From UBA1794 sp964439955 (GTDB lineage: Bacteria; Bacteroidota; Bacteroidia; Bacteroidales; Bacteroidaceae): a DNA stretch of 53,974 bases. The position numbers and the translations under genes are program-made. Positions 15,637 through 23,180 of this stretch are shown piece by piece. The stretch covers positions 1 through 53,974 of the forward strand of contig CAYTPX010000012.1 in assembly GCA_964439955.1 (NCBI GenBank). The letters run 5' to 3'. The notes below the pieces were generated by a model. That model made no database searches. It was not told the DNA's origin and saw nothing but the letters and a program-made list of their open reading frames with translations. Numbering within the stretch: position 1 is the stretch's first letter; each line of letters begins with the position of its first letter.

Positions 15637-17466
15637 ATGCCCTGCAACTTGCAAGTCGAAAAACTCACAAAGTCATTCGGAGCCCTGCTCCTTTTCGAGA
15701 ATCTCTCTTTCGGGCTGGATGAAGGGGACAAGGTAGGCCTTGTCGCCCCCAATGGGAGCGGGAAGTCCACGCTCATGGCCATCCTTGCCGGGCGTGAGGG
15801 ATACGACTCGGGACGCATCACCTTTCGTAAAGGCCAGCGGGTCGCTTTCTTGGAGCAGGATCCGCTTTTTGCGGAGGGCATGACGGTGTTGGAGGCCTGC
15901 TGTGCCCAAGCCAGGCGGGATGGCCACGTGTCTCCCGGTTTGGAAGAAGACGGGCTCCGGCAGAAGGCGAAGCAACTGCTTTCGAAGCTGGGCGTAGGGG
16001 AGTTCGGCCACGAGGTCTCCTTGTTGAGTGGCGGGCAACAGAAGCGGGTAGCCTTGGCCTCGGCCTTGCTGGCAGAGCCGGATATCCTGTTTTTGGACGA
16101 ACCTACGAACCATTTGGACCTGCAAGCCGTGGAATGGCTGGAAGACTATCTGAAGAAGGCTTCGCTGACCTTGTTGATGGTGACGCACGACCGCTATTTC
16201 CTCGACCGCGTGTGCAACTCCATCTTGGAGCTCGACGGGCAACACCTTTATGCCTATTCGGGGAATTACGCCTACTACTTGGCAAAGCGGCAGGAGCGCA
16301 TCGACGCGGCACGGGCTGGAACGGCGCGGGCCGCCAACCTGTACCGCACCGAGCTGGAGTGGATGCGCCGCATGCCCCAGGCGCGCGGGCATAAGGCACG
16401 CTACCGGGAGGAAGCCTTCGCCGAGTTGGAGAAAGCGGCCAAGCAACGGACGGGCATGGAGCCGCAGCGCATCCGCTTGACGCCCAAGGCTTCTTACATC
16501 GGGAAAAAGATATTCGAAGCGAAAGGCCTCTCCAAGGCCTTCGGGGAGAAAGTGATTCTGGACGGTTTCTCCTATGTGTTTTCCCGATACGAGAAGATGG
16601 GCATCATTGGCGACAACGGTACGGGTAAGACGACCTTCCTGAAGTTGCTGGCGGGGCGGTTGCAGCCCGATGCCGGGCAGCTGGAAGTGGGCGAGACCGT
16701 TCGTTTCGGCTATTACGAACAGGGCGGTTTGGCTTTCGATGAGGGGCAGCGGGTCATTGAAGCCGTGACGCGGATAGCGGAGGTGGTGAAGATGCAGGAT
16801 GGGAGCACCTTGACGGCTTCGCAGCTTCTGACGCATTTCCTCTTCCCCCCGGAGCGGCAGCGTGACTATATCGCAAAGTTGAGCGGAGGCGAGCACCGCA
16901 GGCTTTATCTGTGCACGGTATTGATGCGGGACCCGAACTTCCTGATTTTGGACGAGCCGACCAACGACTTGGATATCCTCACGATGAATGTGCTGGAAGA
17001 ATACCTGACCCAGTTCAGCGGATGCCTCATCGTAGTTTCCCACGACCGTTATTTCATGGACAAGGTCGTAGACCATCTTTTGGTATTCAACGGGAACGGC
17101 GACGTGCAGGATTTCCCCGGAAACTATACGCAGTACCGTGCCTGGAGGGAAGAACGGGGACGTGCGGAAAAAGAACGCACGGCCGTCGGGCAGGCGGCTT
17201 CATCCCCGGAAGGGAAAAGCGCGAAGCCTAAACCAAGGTTGGACGGGTCGGGCAAGCGGAAACTCAGCTACAAGGAAACGATGGAGCTGGAGGAATTGGA
17301 CAAGCAGATTCCCTTGCTGGAAAAAGAAAAGCAGGAATTGGAACAACTCCTGGCAGGAGGTACGGACGATGCGGGAGTGATTACGGCTTCGGCAGAACGC
17401 TATGGCGCGTTGCTGGAGGAGTTGGAGAGGAAGGAGATGCGTTGGTTGGAACTTTCGGAGCAATGA
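15637..17466 (+). CDS. ABC-F ATPase, Uup type
   Basis: A 609-residue cytoplasmic protein with two ABC ATPase domains and no membrane segment. Domain 1 has Walker A GLVAPNGSGKST (34-45), signature LSGGQQKR and Walker B ILFLDEPTNHLD. Domain 2 has IIGDNGTGKTT, LSGGEHRR and ILDEPTNDLD. Between them lies the ABC-F linker. A Lys/Glu-rich C-terminal coiled coil (about 540-609, KRKLSYKETMELEELDKQ) is the mark of Uup proteins, which act at stalled ribosomes or on branched DNA. The start at 15637 (MPCNLQVEKL) follows a clear promoter. Its stop overlaps an ATG of the next gene (ATGA). Confidence 0.92.
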   Translation: MPCNLQVEKLTKSFGALLLFENLSFGLDEGDKVGLVAPNGSGKSTLMAILAGREGYDSGRITFRKGQRVAFLEQDPLFAEGMTVLEACCAQARRDGHVSPGLEEDGLRQKAKQLLSKLGVGEFGHEVSLLSGGQQKRVALASALLAEPDILFLDEPTNHLDLQAVEWLEDYLKKASLTLLMVTHDRYFLDRVCNSILELDGQHLYAYSGNYAYYLAKRQERIDAARAGTARAANLYRTELEWMRRMPQARGHKARYREEAFAELEKAAKQRTGMEPQRIRLTPKASYIGKKIFEAKGLSKAFGEKVILDGFSYVFSRYEKMGIIGDNGTGKTTFLKLLAGRLQPDAGQLEVGETVRFGYYEQGGLAFDEGQRVIEAVTRIAEVVKMQDGSTLTASQLLTHFLFPPERQRDYIAKLSGGEHRRLYLCTVLMRDPNFLILDEPTNDLDILTMNVLEEYLTQFSGCLIVVSHDRYFMDKVVDHLLVFNGNGDVQDFPGNYTQYRAWREERGRAEKERTAVGQAASSPEGKSAKPKPRLDGSGKRKLSYKETMELEELDKQIPLLEKEKQELEQLLAGGTDDAGVITASAERYGALLEELERKEMRWLELSEQ

Positions 17467-18341
17467 GGCAACAGGGATTGATGGAGGGAACGCAAATGGG
17501 GAATCGTACGAATTATCATAGCCACTGCTCTTTCTGCGACGGGCATGCGCCCATGGAGGAGTTCGTATGCGAGGCCATCCGGCAAGGCTTTACGGCCTAC
17601 GGTGTCTCTTCCCATGCGCCACTCCCTTACTCCACCCGCTGGACGATGGAAAAGGGGGACGTTGCTGCCTACTTGGATGAGTTTGCCCGATTGAAGGCAC
17701 TCTACTCGGCACGGATCGAGCTGTACGTAGGGCTTGAAATAGACTATTTGGATGAAACACACAATCCGGCGATGCCTTATTTCCGCGCACTTCCGTTGGA
17801 TTACCGCATTGCTTCCCTCCATATATTGAAAGACGCGGACGGGAATCCGGTAGAGATTGATTGTGATATGGCGACATTCCGCGAACGGGTGCAATCGCAT
17901 TTTGGCAACGACCTCGAGGCTGTGGCGCATGCCTATTATGCCACACAACGGCGGATGCTTGGGTTGGGAGGGTTCGACCTCTTGGGCCATTGCAACAAGC
18001 TGGACTCGCGGGTCGAATATTGCAGGCCGGGCATCACACGGGAACCGTGGTACCGGGAGATGCAGGCTGGTTTTTTGGACTGTGTGGCGGACATCGGAGG
18101 GGTGATGCTCGAGGTCAATACGAAGAAATACGTTGAGGACGGCCATTTTTTCCCCTCCTCCGATTGGTTTCCCGAGATGCTCCGCAGGGGGATACCGGTG
18201 GTCGTCAATTCAGATGCCCACTACCCGGAACGCATCAATGCCTCCCGGGGGGAGGCATTGCAAGCGTTGTACTCGGTGGGTTACCGGAGTGTGCGTGAAC
18301 TGCACGGGGGGCAGTGGGTGGATGTGCCTATCGGTTTTTGA
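17463..18341 (+). CDS. PHP-domain phosphatase, HisK-type histidinol-phosphatase family
   Basis: A 292-residue metal-dependent hydrolase. It has the N-terminal PHP motif YHSHCSFCDGHAPMEE, then VSSHAPLPY, VGLEIDYL, IASLHILK, GHCNKLD and NSDAHYPE, the ordered His/Asp/Glu metal ligands of the HisK branch. Such enzymes dephosphorylate L-histidinol phosphate in histidine synthesis, but no other his gene is nearby, so the substrate is uncertain. The ATG at 17463 overlaps the ABC-F stop. The ATG at 17496, with GGAGGGA seven bases before it, is an equally likely start and sits closer to the domain. Confidence 0.85.
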   Translation: MRQQGLMEGTQMGNRTNYHSHCSFCDGHAPMEEFVCEAIRQGFTAYGVSSHAPLPYSTRWTMEKGDVAAYLDEFARLKALYSARIELYVGLEIDYLDETHNPAMPYFRALPLDYRIASLHILKDADGNPVEIDCDMATFRERVQSHFGNDLEAVAHAYYATQRRMLGLGGFDLLGHCNKLDSRVEYCRPGITREPWYREMQAGFLDCVADIGGVMLEVNTKKYVEDGHFFPSSDWFPEMLRRGIPVVVNSDAHYPERINASRGEALQALYSVGYRSVRELHGGQWVDVPIGF

Positions 18342-18374
18342 GCCGAAGGGGGGAGTGCCTCGTGTGCATCAGCC

Positions 18375-18581
18375 TCAAGCTAAGGTATAATACACAGTGC
18401 CTCCTTGGTAGGTTTGCTTGATTTTGTTGTTGCGGATGAGCCAACTGATGGAAAGGCACAGGTTGGTGTCGCCAAGCATGCTTTGTTGGGCCAATTCGGA
18501 GAAGAGGATTTGCTTCTTCTTGAGGATGATGGAATAGATTTCCTCACTGTTCCTTGCGATTGATTTCATGTCGATTTTCAT
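18375..18581 (-). CDS. Small winged-helix protein (DUF2582-like)
   Basis: A 68-residue protein, MKIDMKSIARNSEEIYSIIL, with the form of a compact winged helix: helix 1 around 8-20, helix-turn-helix around 26-50 (ELAQQSMLGDTNLCLSISWL) and a beta wing KIKQTYQGGTVYYTL. Comparable stand-alone winged-helix proteins are common in Bacteroidales and are annotated as DUF2582. A possible -7 element TATCTTTA lies about 30 bp upstream. It is convergent with the PHP gene. DNA binding is plausible but not shown. Confidence 0.75.
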   Translation of the reverse strand: MKIDMKSIARNSEEIYSIILKKKQILFSELAQQSMLGDTNLCLSISWLIRNNKIKQTYQGGTVYYTLA

Positions 18582-18760
18582 AGCTCTTGTTCTTTTATCT
18601 GTTTACGCCGTAAAGATACAGGGAATTAACTTAATTCCAATGCCTATTTTTGCACTAAATTTGTCCTAAACTGCCTGTTTAACGGTATTTAGTTTTGTGG
18701 ATAAATTATAATATGTAACGTAGTTTATTTATTAAGCAAGCCTGTTTGGGATTTTCTCCC

Positions 18761-18768
18761 TATATTTG
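18761..18768 (+). promoter_or_regulatory. Probable -7 box of the DUF4465 gene
   Basis: TATATTTG, 36 bp before the ATG at 18804. The nearest TTTG (18745-18748) is too close to serve as a normal -33 element, so the upstream contact may be non-standard. Confidence 0.45.
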
Positions 18769-18803
18769 TGCCCTCTTACTAATTCTTATAAAAAAACATT
18801 TGC

Positions 18804-19838
18804 ATGGAAAAACATCGTACTACCCCATCACTGTTTGCCGCCGCATGTGCGGCTTTCTTTGTTTCGGCCGCCCCGCTTGCTTCGTATGGCCAAGTGGATA
18901 GCGAAGGCTGGAATACCGAAGTCCTGGATTTCGGGGGACTTTTGGAGGAAGCCGAGACTTTTTATGTCTCTTCCGACGCTTCCACGTTGGACGGCTACTA
19001 TTATCGTGCCCCATTGGTGCTGGACGGATACAGGTTTTCGCACTATTGGGCGGATTTCTCCCCTTACTTTGGAGGAGGTTTCACCTATTCCAACTGCACG
19101 GATACGGAGACGCCCGGTTATATGAACATGAGTTCTTACGCCGGATCGGGCGACGGGGATGACACATATCTCATAGCGTATGCCAGCTCTTATACCCCTG
19201 CCACCTTGGCGCGCAGCGATGGGTCATATTTCGCCCCGCAGCAGGCTTCGTTTACGAACGCCACGTATGCTGCCCTTTCCATCTTGCAGGGCGATGGCGT
19301 GGGCAAGAAGTTTGGCGGCGACGATGGTATCGACCCAGACTGGTTCCGCCTCGTCGTCCGGGGATACAGTCAAGGGTTGGCCACGGGCGACACGGTGGTG
19401 TTCTACTTGGCCGACTACCGTTCGGACGACCCGGGAGAGGACTACGTGGTGGACGATTGGACTACTGTCGATTTGACGCCCCTCGGCAGGGTGGACAGCC
19501 TGACCTTCGAGTTGCAGTCCTCCGATGTCGGCATGTGGGGCATCAACACCCCGACGTATTTCTGTATGGACAACTTCGTGGTAGAGTCTTCCGTCTCGAC
19601 GGGCGTGCAAGCGGTGGGCGCGGACAGTAGCCCGGCCGGTCTTGTTTCCTACTGCGACGGAGTCTTGGCCGTGAAGGGCTTGTCGGGGACGGACGTGTCG
19701 GTTTACTCGCTTTCCGGCATGCTGCTGGCCACATGCCGGGTGGATAGCGACGACTATGCCTGCACGCTGGGCCTGCAGCCCGGGCGCTACGTGGTACGCA
19801 CGGCGCAAGGTGGATGTGTGATACAGGTGGCCCGTTAA
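18804..19838 (+). CDS. Exported DUF4465-family protein
   Basis: A 344-residue protein with a signal peptide (about 1-30, ending near SYGQ). The central domain contains FSHYWADFSPYFGGGFTYSN, YAGSGDGDDTYLIAY, FTNATYAALSILQGDG and FYLADYR, which I recognise as DUF4465. This beta-sandwich domain occurs on Bacteroidota surface proteins. The final 70 residues (VSVYSLSGMLLATCRV...LQPGRYVVRTAQGG, in pieces) resemble a C-terminal sorting domain of the type IX secretion kind, in a weak form. No TonB receptor or transport gene is adjacent, unlike several DUF4465 loci. It has its own promoter and terminator. Function is unknown. Confidence 0.8.
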   Translation: MEKHRTTPSLFAAACAAFFVSAAPLASYGQVDSEGWNTEVLDFGGLLEEAETFYVSSDASTLDGYYYRAPLVLDGYRFSHYWADFSPYFGGGFTYSNCTDTETPGYMNMSSYAGSGDGDDTYLIAYASSYTPATLARSDGSYFAPQQASFTNATYAALSILQGDGVGKKFGGDDGIDPDWFRLVVRGYSQGLATGDTVVFYLADYRSDDPGEDYVVDDWTTVDLTPLGRVDSLTFELQSSDVGMWGINTPTYFCMDNFVVESSVSTGVQAVGADSSPAGLVSYCDGVLAVKGLSGTDVSVYSLSGMLLATCRVDSDDYACTLGLQPGRYVVRTAQGGCVIQVAR

Positions 19839-19839
19839 A

Positions 19840-19860
19840 AAAAGTACCGGGGCTTTTCCC
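19840..19860 (+). repeat. Intergenic repeat unit (AAAAGTGCCGGGGCTTTTCC family)
   Basis: AAAAGTACCGGGGCTTTTCC lies immediately after the DUF4465 stop. It differs from the consensus of the other window copies at one position. It precedes the terminator at 19867. Confidence 0.5.
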
Positions 19861-19866
19861 GGAAAG

Positions 19867-19911
19867 GGACGCCGCTTTCCCATGGAAGCGGCGTCCTTTT
19901 TTGTCGTTTTT
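19867..19911 (+). terminator. Intrinsic terminator after the DUF4465 gene
   Basis: Stem GGACGCCGCTT / AAGCGGCGTCC, extended by TCC/GGA, followed by TTTTTTGTCGTTTTT. Confidence 0.92.
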
Positions 19912-19950
19912 GCCGCCGATTTTTGAGGATAAGGGGGGAGGCTTTTCGGA

Positions 19951-19976
19951 TTCTTTCGTATATTTGCGCGAAAGAA
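19951..19976 (+). promoter_or_regulatory. galE -7 box inside a perfect 8-bp inverted repeat
   Basis: TATATTTG (19959-19966) is flanked by TTCTTTCG (19951-19958) and CGAAAGAA (19969-19976). The symmetrical arms surround the -7 element, so the site could be an operator or a leader hairpin as well as a promoter. No proven regulator is known from the sequence. Confidence 0.5.
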
Positions 19977-20004
19977 CCGAATGGCAAAATTATTATAAGG
20001 ATCT

Positions 20005-21039
20005 ATGAAAGAAAAGATTTTAGTGACCGGAGGCACCGGATTCATCGGCTCCCATACCGTGGTGGAGCTGCAAAATAGTGGATATGAGGTGGTTATTGTG
20101 GATAACCTCTCCAACTCCAGTGCAATGATGGTGGACAATATTGAAAAAATCACGGGCATCCGTCCCGCCTTCGAGGAGGTTGATTGCTGCGACAAGGCCG
20201 CCTTGGAAGGCGTATTGGCGAAATATCCGGGGATTAAAGGCGTAATCCATTTCGCCGCGAGCAAGGCCGTGGGCGAATCTGTGCAGAAGCCGTTGCTTTA
20301 CTACCGCAATAATATCCTTTCGCTCGTCAATGTCTTGGAGCTGATGCCGAAGTATGGCGTGGAGGGCATCATCTTCTCTTCTTCTTGTACGGTCTATGGC
20401 GAGCCCGATTGCCCGCCGGTCACGGAAGAATCGCCCATCAAGCCGGCTCTTTCCCCGTATGGCAACACGAAGCAAATCAATGAGGAAATCGTGCGCGACA
20501 CGGTGGCAAGCGGTTCGCCCGTCAGCGCGATCCTGCTTCGTTACTTCAACCCCATCGGTGCGCATCCTACGGCATACATTGGCGAAATGCCGAACGGTGT
20601 ACCCCAGAACCTTGTGCCTTTCCTCACGCAGACGGCTATCGGAATCCGCCCGATGTTGAGCGTTTTTGGCGACGACTACGGCACGCCTGACGGTTCCTGC
20701 ATACGCGACTATATTTATGTGGTGGACTTGGCCAAGGCGCACGTTATCGCCATGGACCGCATCCTTTCGGGCAAGCAGAAGGAAAAAGTGGAGGTATTCA
20801 ACATTGGTACGGGCAAGGGTGTTTCTGTACTTGAGTTGATCCATACGTTCGAGAATGCAACGGGTGTGAAACTGAATTACAAGATCGCGCCGCGCCGCGC
20901 CGGGGACATTGAGAAAGTATGGGCTGACCCGAAGAAGGCCAATGAAGAATTGGGCTGGAAAGCGGAGACCCCGCTGGAGGATATCTTGCGTTCAGCATGG
21001 GCCTGGCAGTGCAAATTGCGCGAAGATGGAGTGCAATAA
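20005..21039 (+). CDS. galE: UDP-glucose 4-epimerase
   Basis: A 344-residue short-chain dehydrogenase/reductase-fold enzyme that interconverts UDP-glucose and UDP-galactose using bound NAD. The Rossmann motif is GGTGFIG (9-15). The catalytic region shows SSSCTVYG and the YxxxK pair in YGNTK. RYFNPIGAH, ASKAVGESV and the C-terminal NIGTGKGVSVLEL are typical of GalE. The common SSSATVYG has Cys in place of Ala, a tolerated position. It supplies galactose units for surface polysaccharide or handles dietary galactose. It stands alone between a terminator and a long intergenic region. Confidence 0.95.
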   Translation: MKEKILVTGGTGFIGSHTVVELQNSGYEVVIVDNLSNSSAMMVDNIEKITGIRPAFEEVDCCDKAALEGVLAKYPGIKGVIHFAASKAVGESVQKPLLYYRNNILSLVNVLELMPKYGVEGIIFSSSCTVYGEPDCPPVTEESPIKPALSPYGNTKQINEEIVRDTVASGSPVSAILLRYFNPIGAHPTAYIGEMPNGVPQNLVPFLTQTAIGIRPMLSVFGDDYGTPDGSCIRDYIYVVDLAKAHVIAMDRILSGKQKEKVEVFNIGTGKGVSVLELIHTFENATGVKLNYKIAPRRAGDIEKVWADPKKANEELGWKAETPLEDILRSAWAWQCKLREDGVQ

Positions 21040-21264
21040 GAAGAATATTAACGTTTTATTGCTTGGAAAGGGCAATAAAATCGCAATAAAAAAGTTCTAT
21101 TGATGCGTTGAGGCTTGGATATCTGCGGGTGATATGGGAATATCGCACCAGATGGGCTTATGCTTTACGCATGAGGAGCTTCACCGCATAGTAGTTTTGT
21201 CGTGTTTTATTTTGTGTTTGTGTTGTGGCCGGGAGTCTATGTGAATAGTTTCCCGGTATTTTTT
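21040..21264. other. Intergenic region after galE
   Basis: About 225 bp with AT-rich text. A direct repeat of GCAATAAAA is present near 21070 and 21082. I see no gene or strong terminator. Confidence 0.4.
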
Positions 21265-21373
21265 TACCTTTGCCGTCCGAAACGCACGGCAGGCTTGTCT
21301 GGCCGGTGCGGGTTGGTTTCCGTCCCCTAAGGGCTGGTTGTGAAACCAAAGGTTGGAAATAGACGCTTATCCG
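21265..21373 (+). promoter_or_regulatory. Promoter and structured leader of the BASS transporter
   Basis: A -7 box TACCTTTG (21265-21272) starts a leader of about 95 nt. It contains TTGGTTTC (21313-21320) pairing perfectly with GAAACCAA (21342-21349), and the loop contains CCCTAAGGG, which can fold again. This nested hairpin ends 24 nt before the ATG. It might be a riboswitch or protein-binding leader; it matches none that I recognise. Confidence 0.45.
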
Positions 21374-22252
21374 ATGAATATTAATGCTATTTGGATTGTA
21401 CTGCCTGTTCTTATCTTGTTGATGTTTCAGCTGGGAATGGAGCTGGATAGGGCTTCTTTTTGGCGGGTCTTGAAGAAACCGTTGCCAGTCTTCATCGGTT
21501 TGACGGGGCAACTCTTGCTGCTTCCCCTGCTGGCTTTTGCCATTGGTTGCTGGTTTAGCCTGCCGCCGGTCTTTTTCATAGGCCTGATGCTTATAGCCTG
21601 TTGTCCCGGCGGAAGCTCTTCCAATGTCTTTTCCATGCTGGCCAAGGGAGATGTGGCGTTGTCGGTTTTGCTGACGGCGTTAAGCAGCGTCATTACTTTG
21701 TTCACGATTCCGGTACTGGTTTCCATGGTGACTCGCTTTGTATCCCTCTATTCCGACGTTGAAATCCACCTGCCCGTGGGGCAGTTGGTCGTGCAGAACT
21801 TGCTGCTCATGTTCTTGCCTATGTTGTGCGGGGGCTGCATGCGCATATTTTTCCCGAAGCAAGCCGTCGTGCTCCAAGGGGTATTGGGGCGTTTGTCGTT
21901 TCCGGCCTTGATGTTGTTGGCTGCCGTGTTTTTCCTTCAGCACTATGAGGCCATCGTCCATAACTTCTCACTGTTGGGCCTCTCCGTGGGGATACTCATC
22001 CTCTCTGCCATGGGTGGCGGATGGGTCATGACACGCGTGGCGCGTTTGAAAGGGGCGCAGCGGCGCACGATTGTCATTGAGATTGGCATGCAGAACGCGG
22101 CGCAGGCGATTGCCATGGCCAGTAGCCCGTTTATCTTTCATAATGAAGTGATGGCCATTCCTGCCATTATTTATGCCTTGCTGATGAATGTGATTTTGTT
22201 GTCTTACCTTAAGTTATTGCCCAAGGCCTCTGCTTCCCAAGAGGTAGGGTAG
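21374..22252 (+). CDS. BASS-family (bile acid:sodium symporter type) membrane transporter
   Basis: A 292-residue protein with about nine or ten hydrophobic segments. Family signatures are CCPGGSSSNVFSMLAKGDVALSV (about 83-105; shown as CCPGGSSSN and GDVALSV) and the second crossover motif EIGMQNAAQAIAM. Relatives carry bile acids, pantothenate or other organic anions with sodium. The substrate cannot be told from sequence. The ATG at 21374 (MNINAIWIVL) fits better than the TTG at 21353, which lies in the leader hairpin region. It ends at a terminator shared with the convergent lpxA gene. Confidence 0.88.
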   Translation: MNINAIWIVLPVLILLMFQLGMELDRASFWRVLKKPLPVFIGLTGQLLLLPLLAFAIGCWFSLPPVFFIGLMLIACCPGGSSSNVFSMLAKGDVALSVLLTALSSVITLFTIPVLVSMVTRFVSLYSDVEIHLPVGQLVVQNLLLMFLPMLCGGCMRIFFPKQAVVLQGVLGRLSFPALMLLAAVFFLQHYEAIVHNFSLLGLSVGILILSAMGGGWVMTRVARLKGAQRRTIVIEIGMQNAAQAIAMASSPFIFHNEVMAIPAIIYALLMNVILLSYLKLLPKASASQEVG

Positions 22253-22334
22253 GTGTTTTATATTCTGGAAAGGAACGCTGTTTATGTGGGCTGTTCCGGC
22301 AGCCTTGGAACTTTCCGCTTAGGGAAAAAAGAAA

Positions 22335-22372
22335 GGGGCTATCTCCAACTTTATTGGGATAGCCTCTTTTTC
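22335..22372. terminator. Bidirectional terminator between the BASS gene and lpxA
   Basis: Stem GGGGCTATCTCCAA / TTGGGATAGCCTC with a 5-nt loop, a T-run TTTTT on the plus side and an A-run (T-run on the minus strand) on the other side. Confidence 0.88.
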
Positions 22373-22390
22373 GTTAGGATGCCCTGCACC

Positions 22391-23158
22391 TTACTTTACG
22401 ATGCCGCGCTTGGATTGGGTTACGAAGTCCATGATGTTGCGGATTTCGTCGCTCATTGGAATCTGGTCGCGTATCTTGAGCACGGCGTCTTGCAGGCTGA
22501 AATTGCCGTGGTAGATGAGGCGGTAGGCATTTCCAATGTGGCGGATAACGCGTTCGCTGAAGTTCTTGTGGCTGAGGACTACGGAATTTACCCCGTGGTA
22601 CTCGGCCGGGTTTCCGTTCATGATGACGTAGGGCGGCACATCCTTGGAGATGCGGCAACCGCTCTGTATGAGCACCCAGCTTCCGACGTGGCAGTATTGG
22701 TGGAGGATGACAAATCCGGAGAGGATTGTGTAATCGTTGATTACGCATTCGCCGGCTACCGTGCTCCCGATTCCGATTACGCAGTTGTTTTTGATTTCCA
22801 CGTCATGGCAGATGTGTACTTTCTCGGTAATGAAATTGCCGTCGCCGATGGTGGTGGCATGTCCCGTGTGGGTCCCACGGGCGATAACGACATTTTCGCG
22901 GATGCTGTTGTCGTTCCCTATGACCAACTGGGTCTCTTCACCCGTATAGTGGAAGTCTTGGGGTATGGCGCCCAGCACGGTGTTTTGGTAGACTTTGTTG
23001 TTGTTGCCAAGCCGCGTGCCGTTGAGGACGCTGACGTAGGGCATGATTTCGCAGTTGTCGCCGATTACGACGTCTTTCTCTATGTAGGCGAAAGGGTGGA
23101 TGGTGACATCTTTTCCTATTTTAGCCTCGGGGGCTACATTTGCTAAAGGACTAATCAT
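22391..23158 (-). CDS. lpxA: Acyl-ACP--UDP-N-acetylglucosamine O-acyltransferase
   Basis: A 255-residue left-handed beta-helix acyltransferase that performs the first step of lipid A synthesis. The hexapeptide repeats run from residue 1 to about 185 (IGKDVTIHPFAYIEKDVVIG, VLNGTRLGNNNKVY). The catalytic His is in KVHICHDVEI, equivalent to His125 of the E. coli enzyme. VPPYVIMNGNPAEYHGVNSV and the helical C-terminus are typical of LpxA. It starts 22 bp after the outer-membrane factor gene of the efflux operon, so it is probably co-transcribed with it. No other lpx gene is near. Confidence 0.92.
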   Translation of the reverse strand: MISPLANVAPEAKIGKDVTIHPFAYIEKDVVIGDNCEIMPYVSVLNGTRLGNNNKVYQNTVLGAIPQDFHYTGEETQLVIGNDNSIRENVVIARGTHTGHATTIGDGNFITEKVHICHDVEIKNNCVIGIGSTVAGECVINDYTILSGFVILHQYCHVGSWVLIQSGCRISKDVPPYVIMNGNPAEYHGVNSVVLSHKNFSERVIRHIGNAYRLIYHGNFSLQDAVLKIRDQIPMSDEIRNIMDFVTQSKRGIVK

Positions 23159-23180
23159 GGTCTTATAGGAGTTTAAGGAA

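Noticed and set aside
15673..17076. A 467-codon minus-strand frame opposite the ABC-F gene
   Set aside because: Shadow of the plus-strand ATPase, whose Walker and signature motifs are unmistakable.
22253..23146. A 297-codon plus-strand frame opposite lpxA
   Set aside because: The minus strand encodes hexapeptide repeats of LpxA. The plus-strand frame begins at a poor start inside the terminator region.
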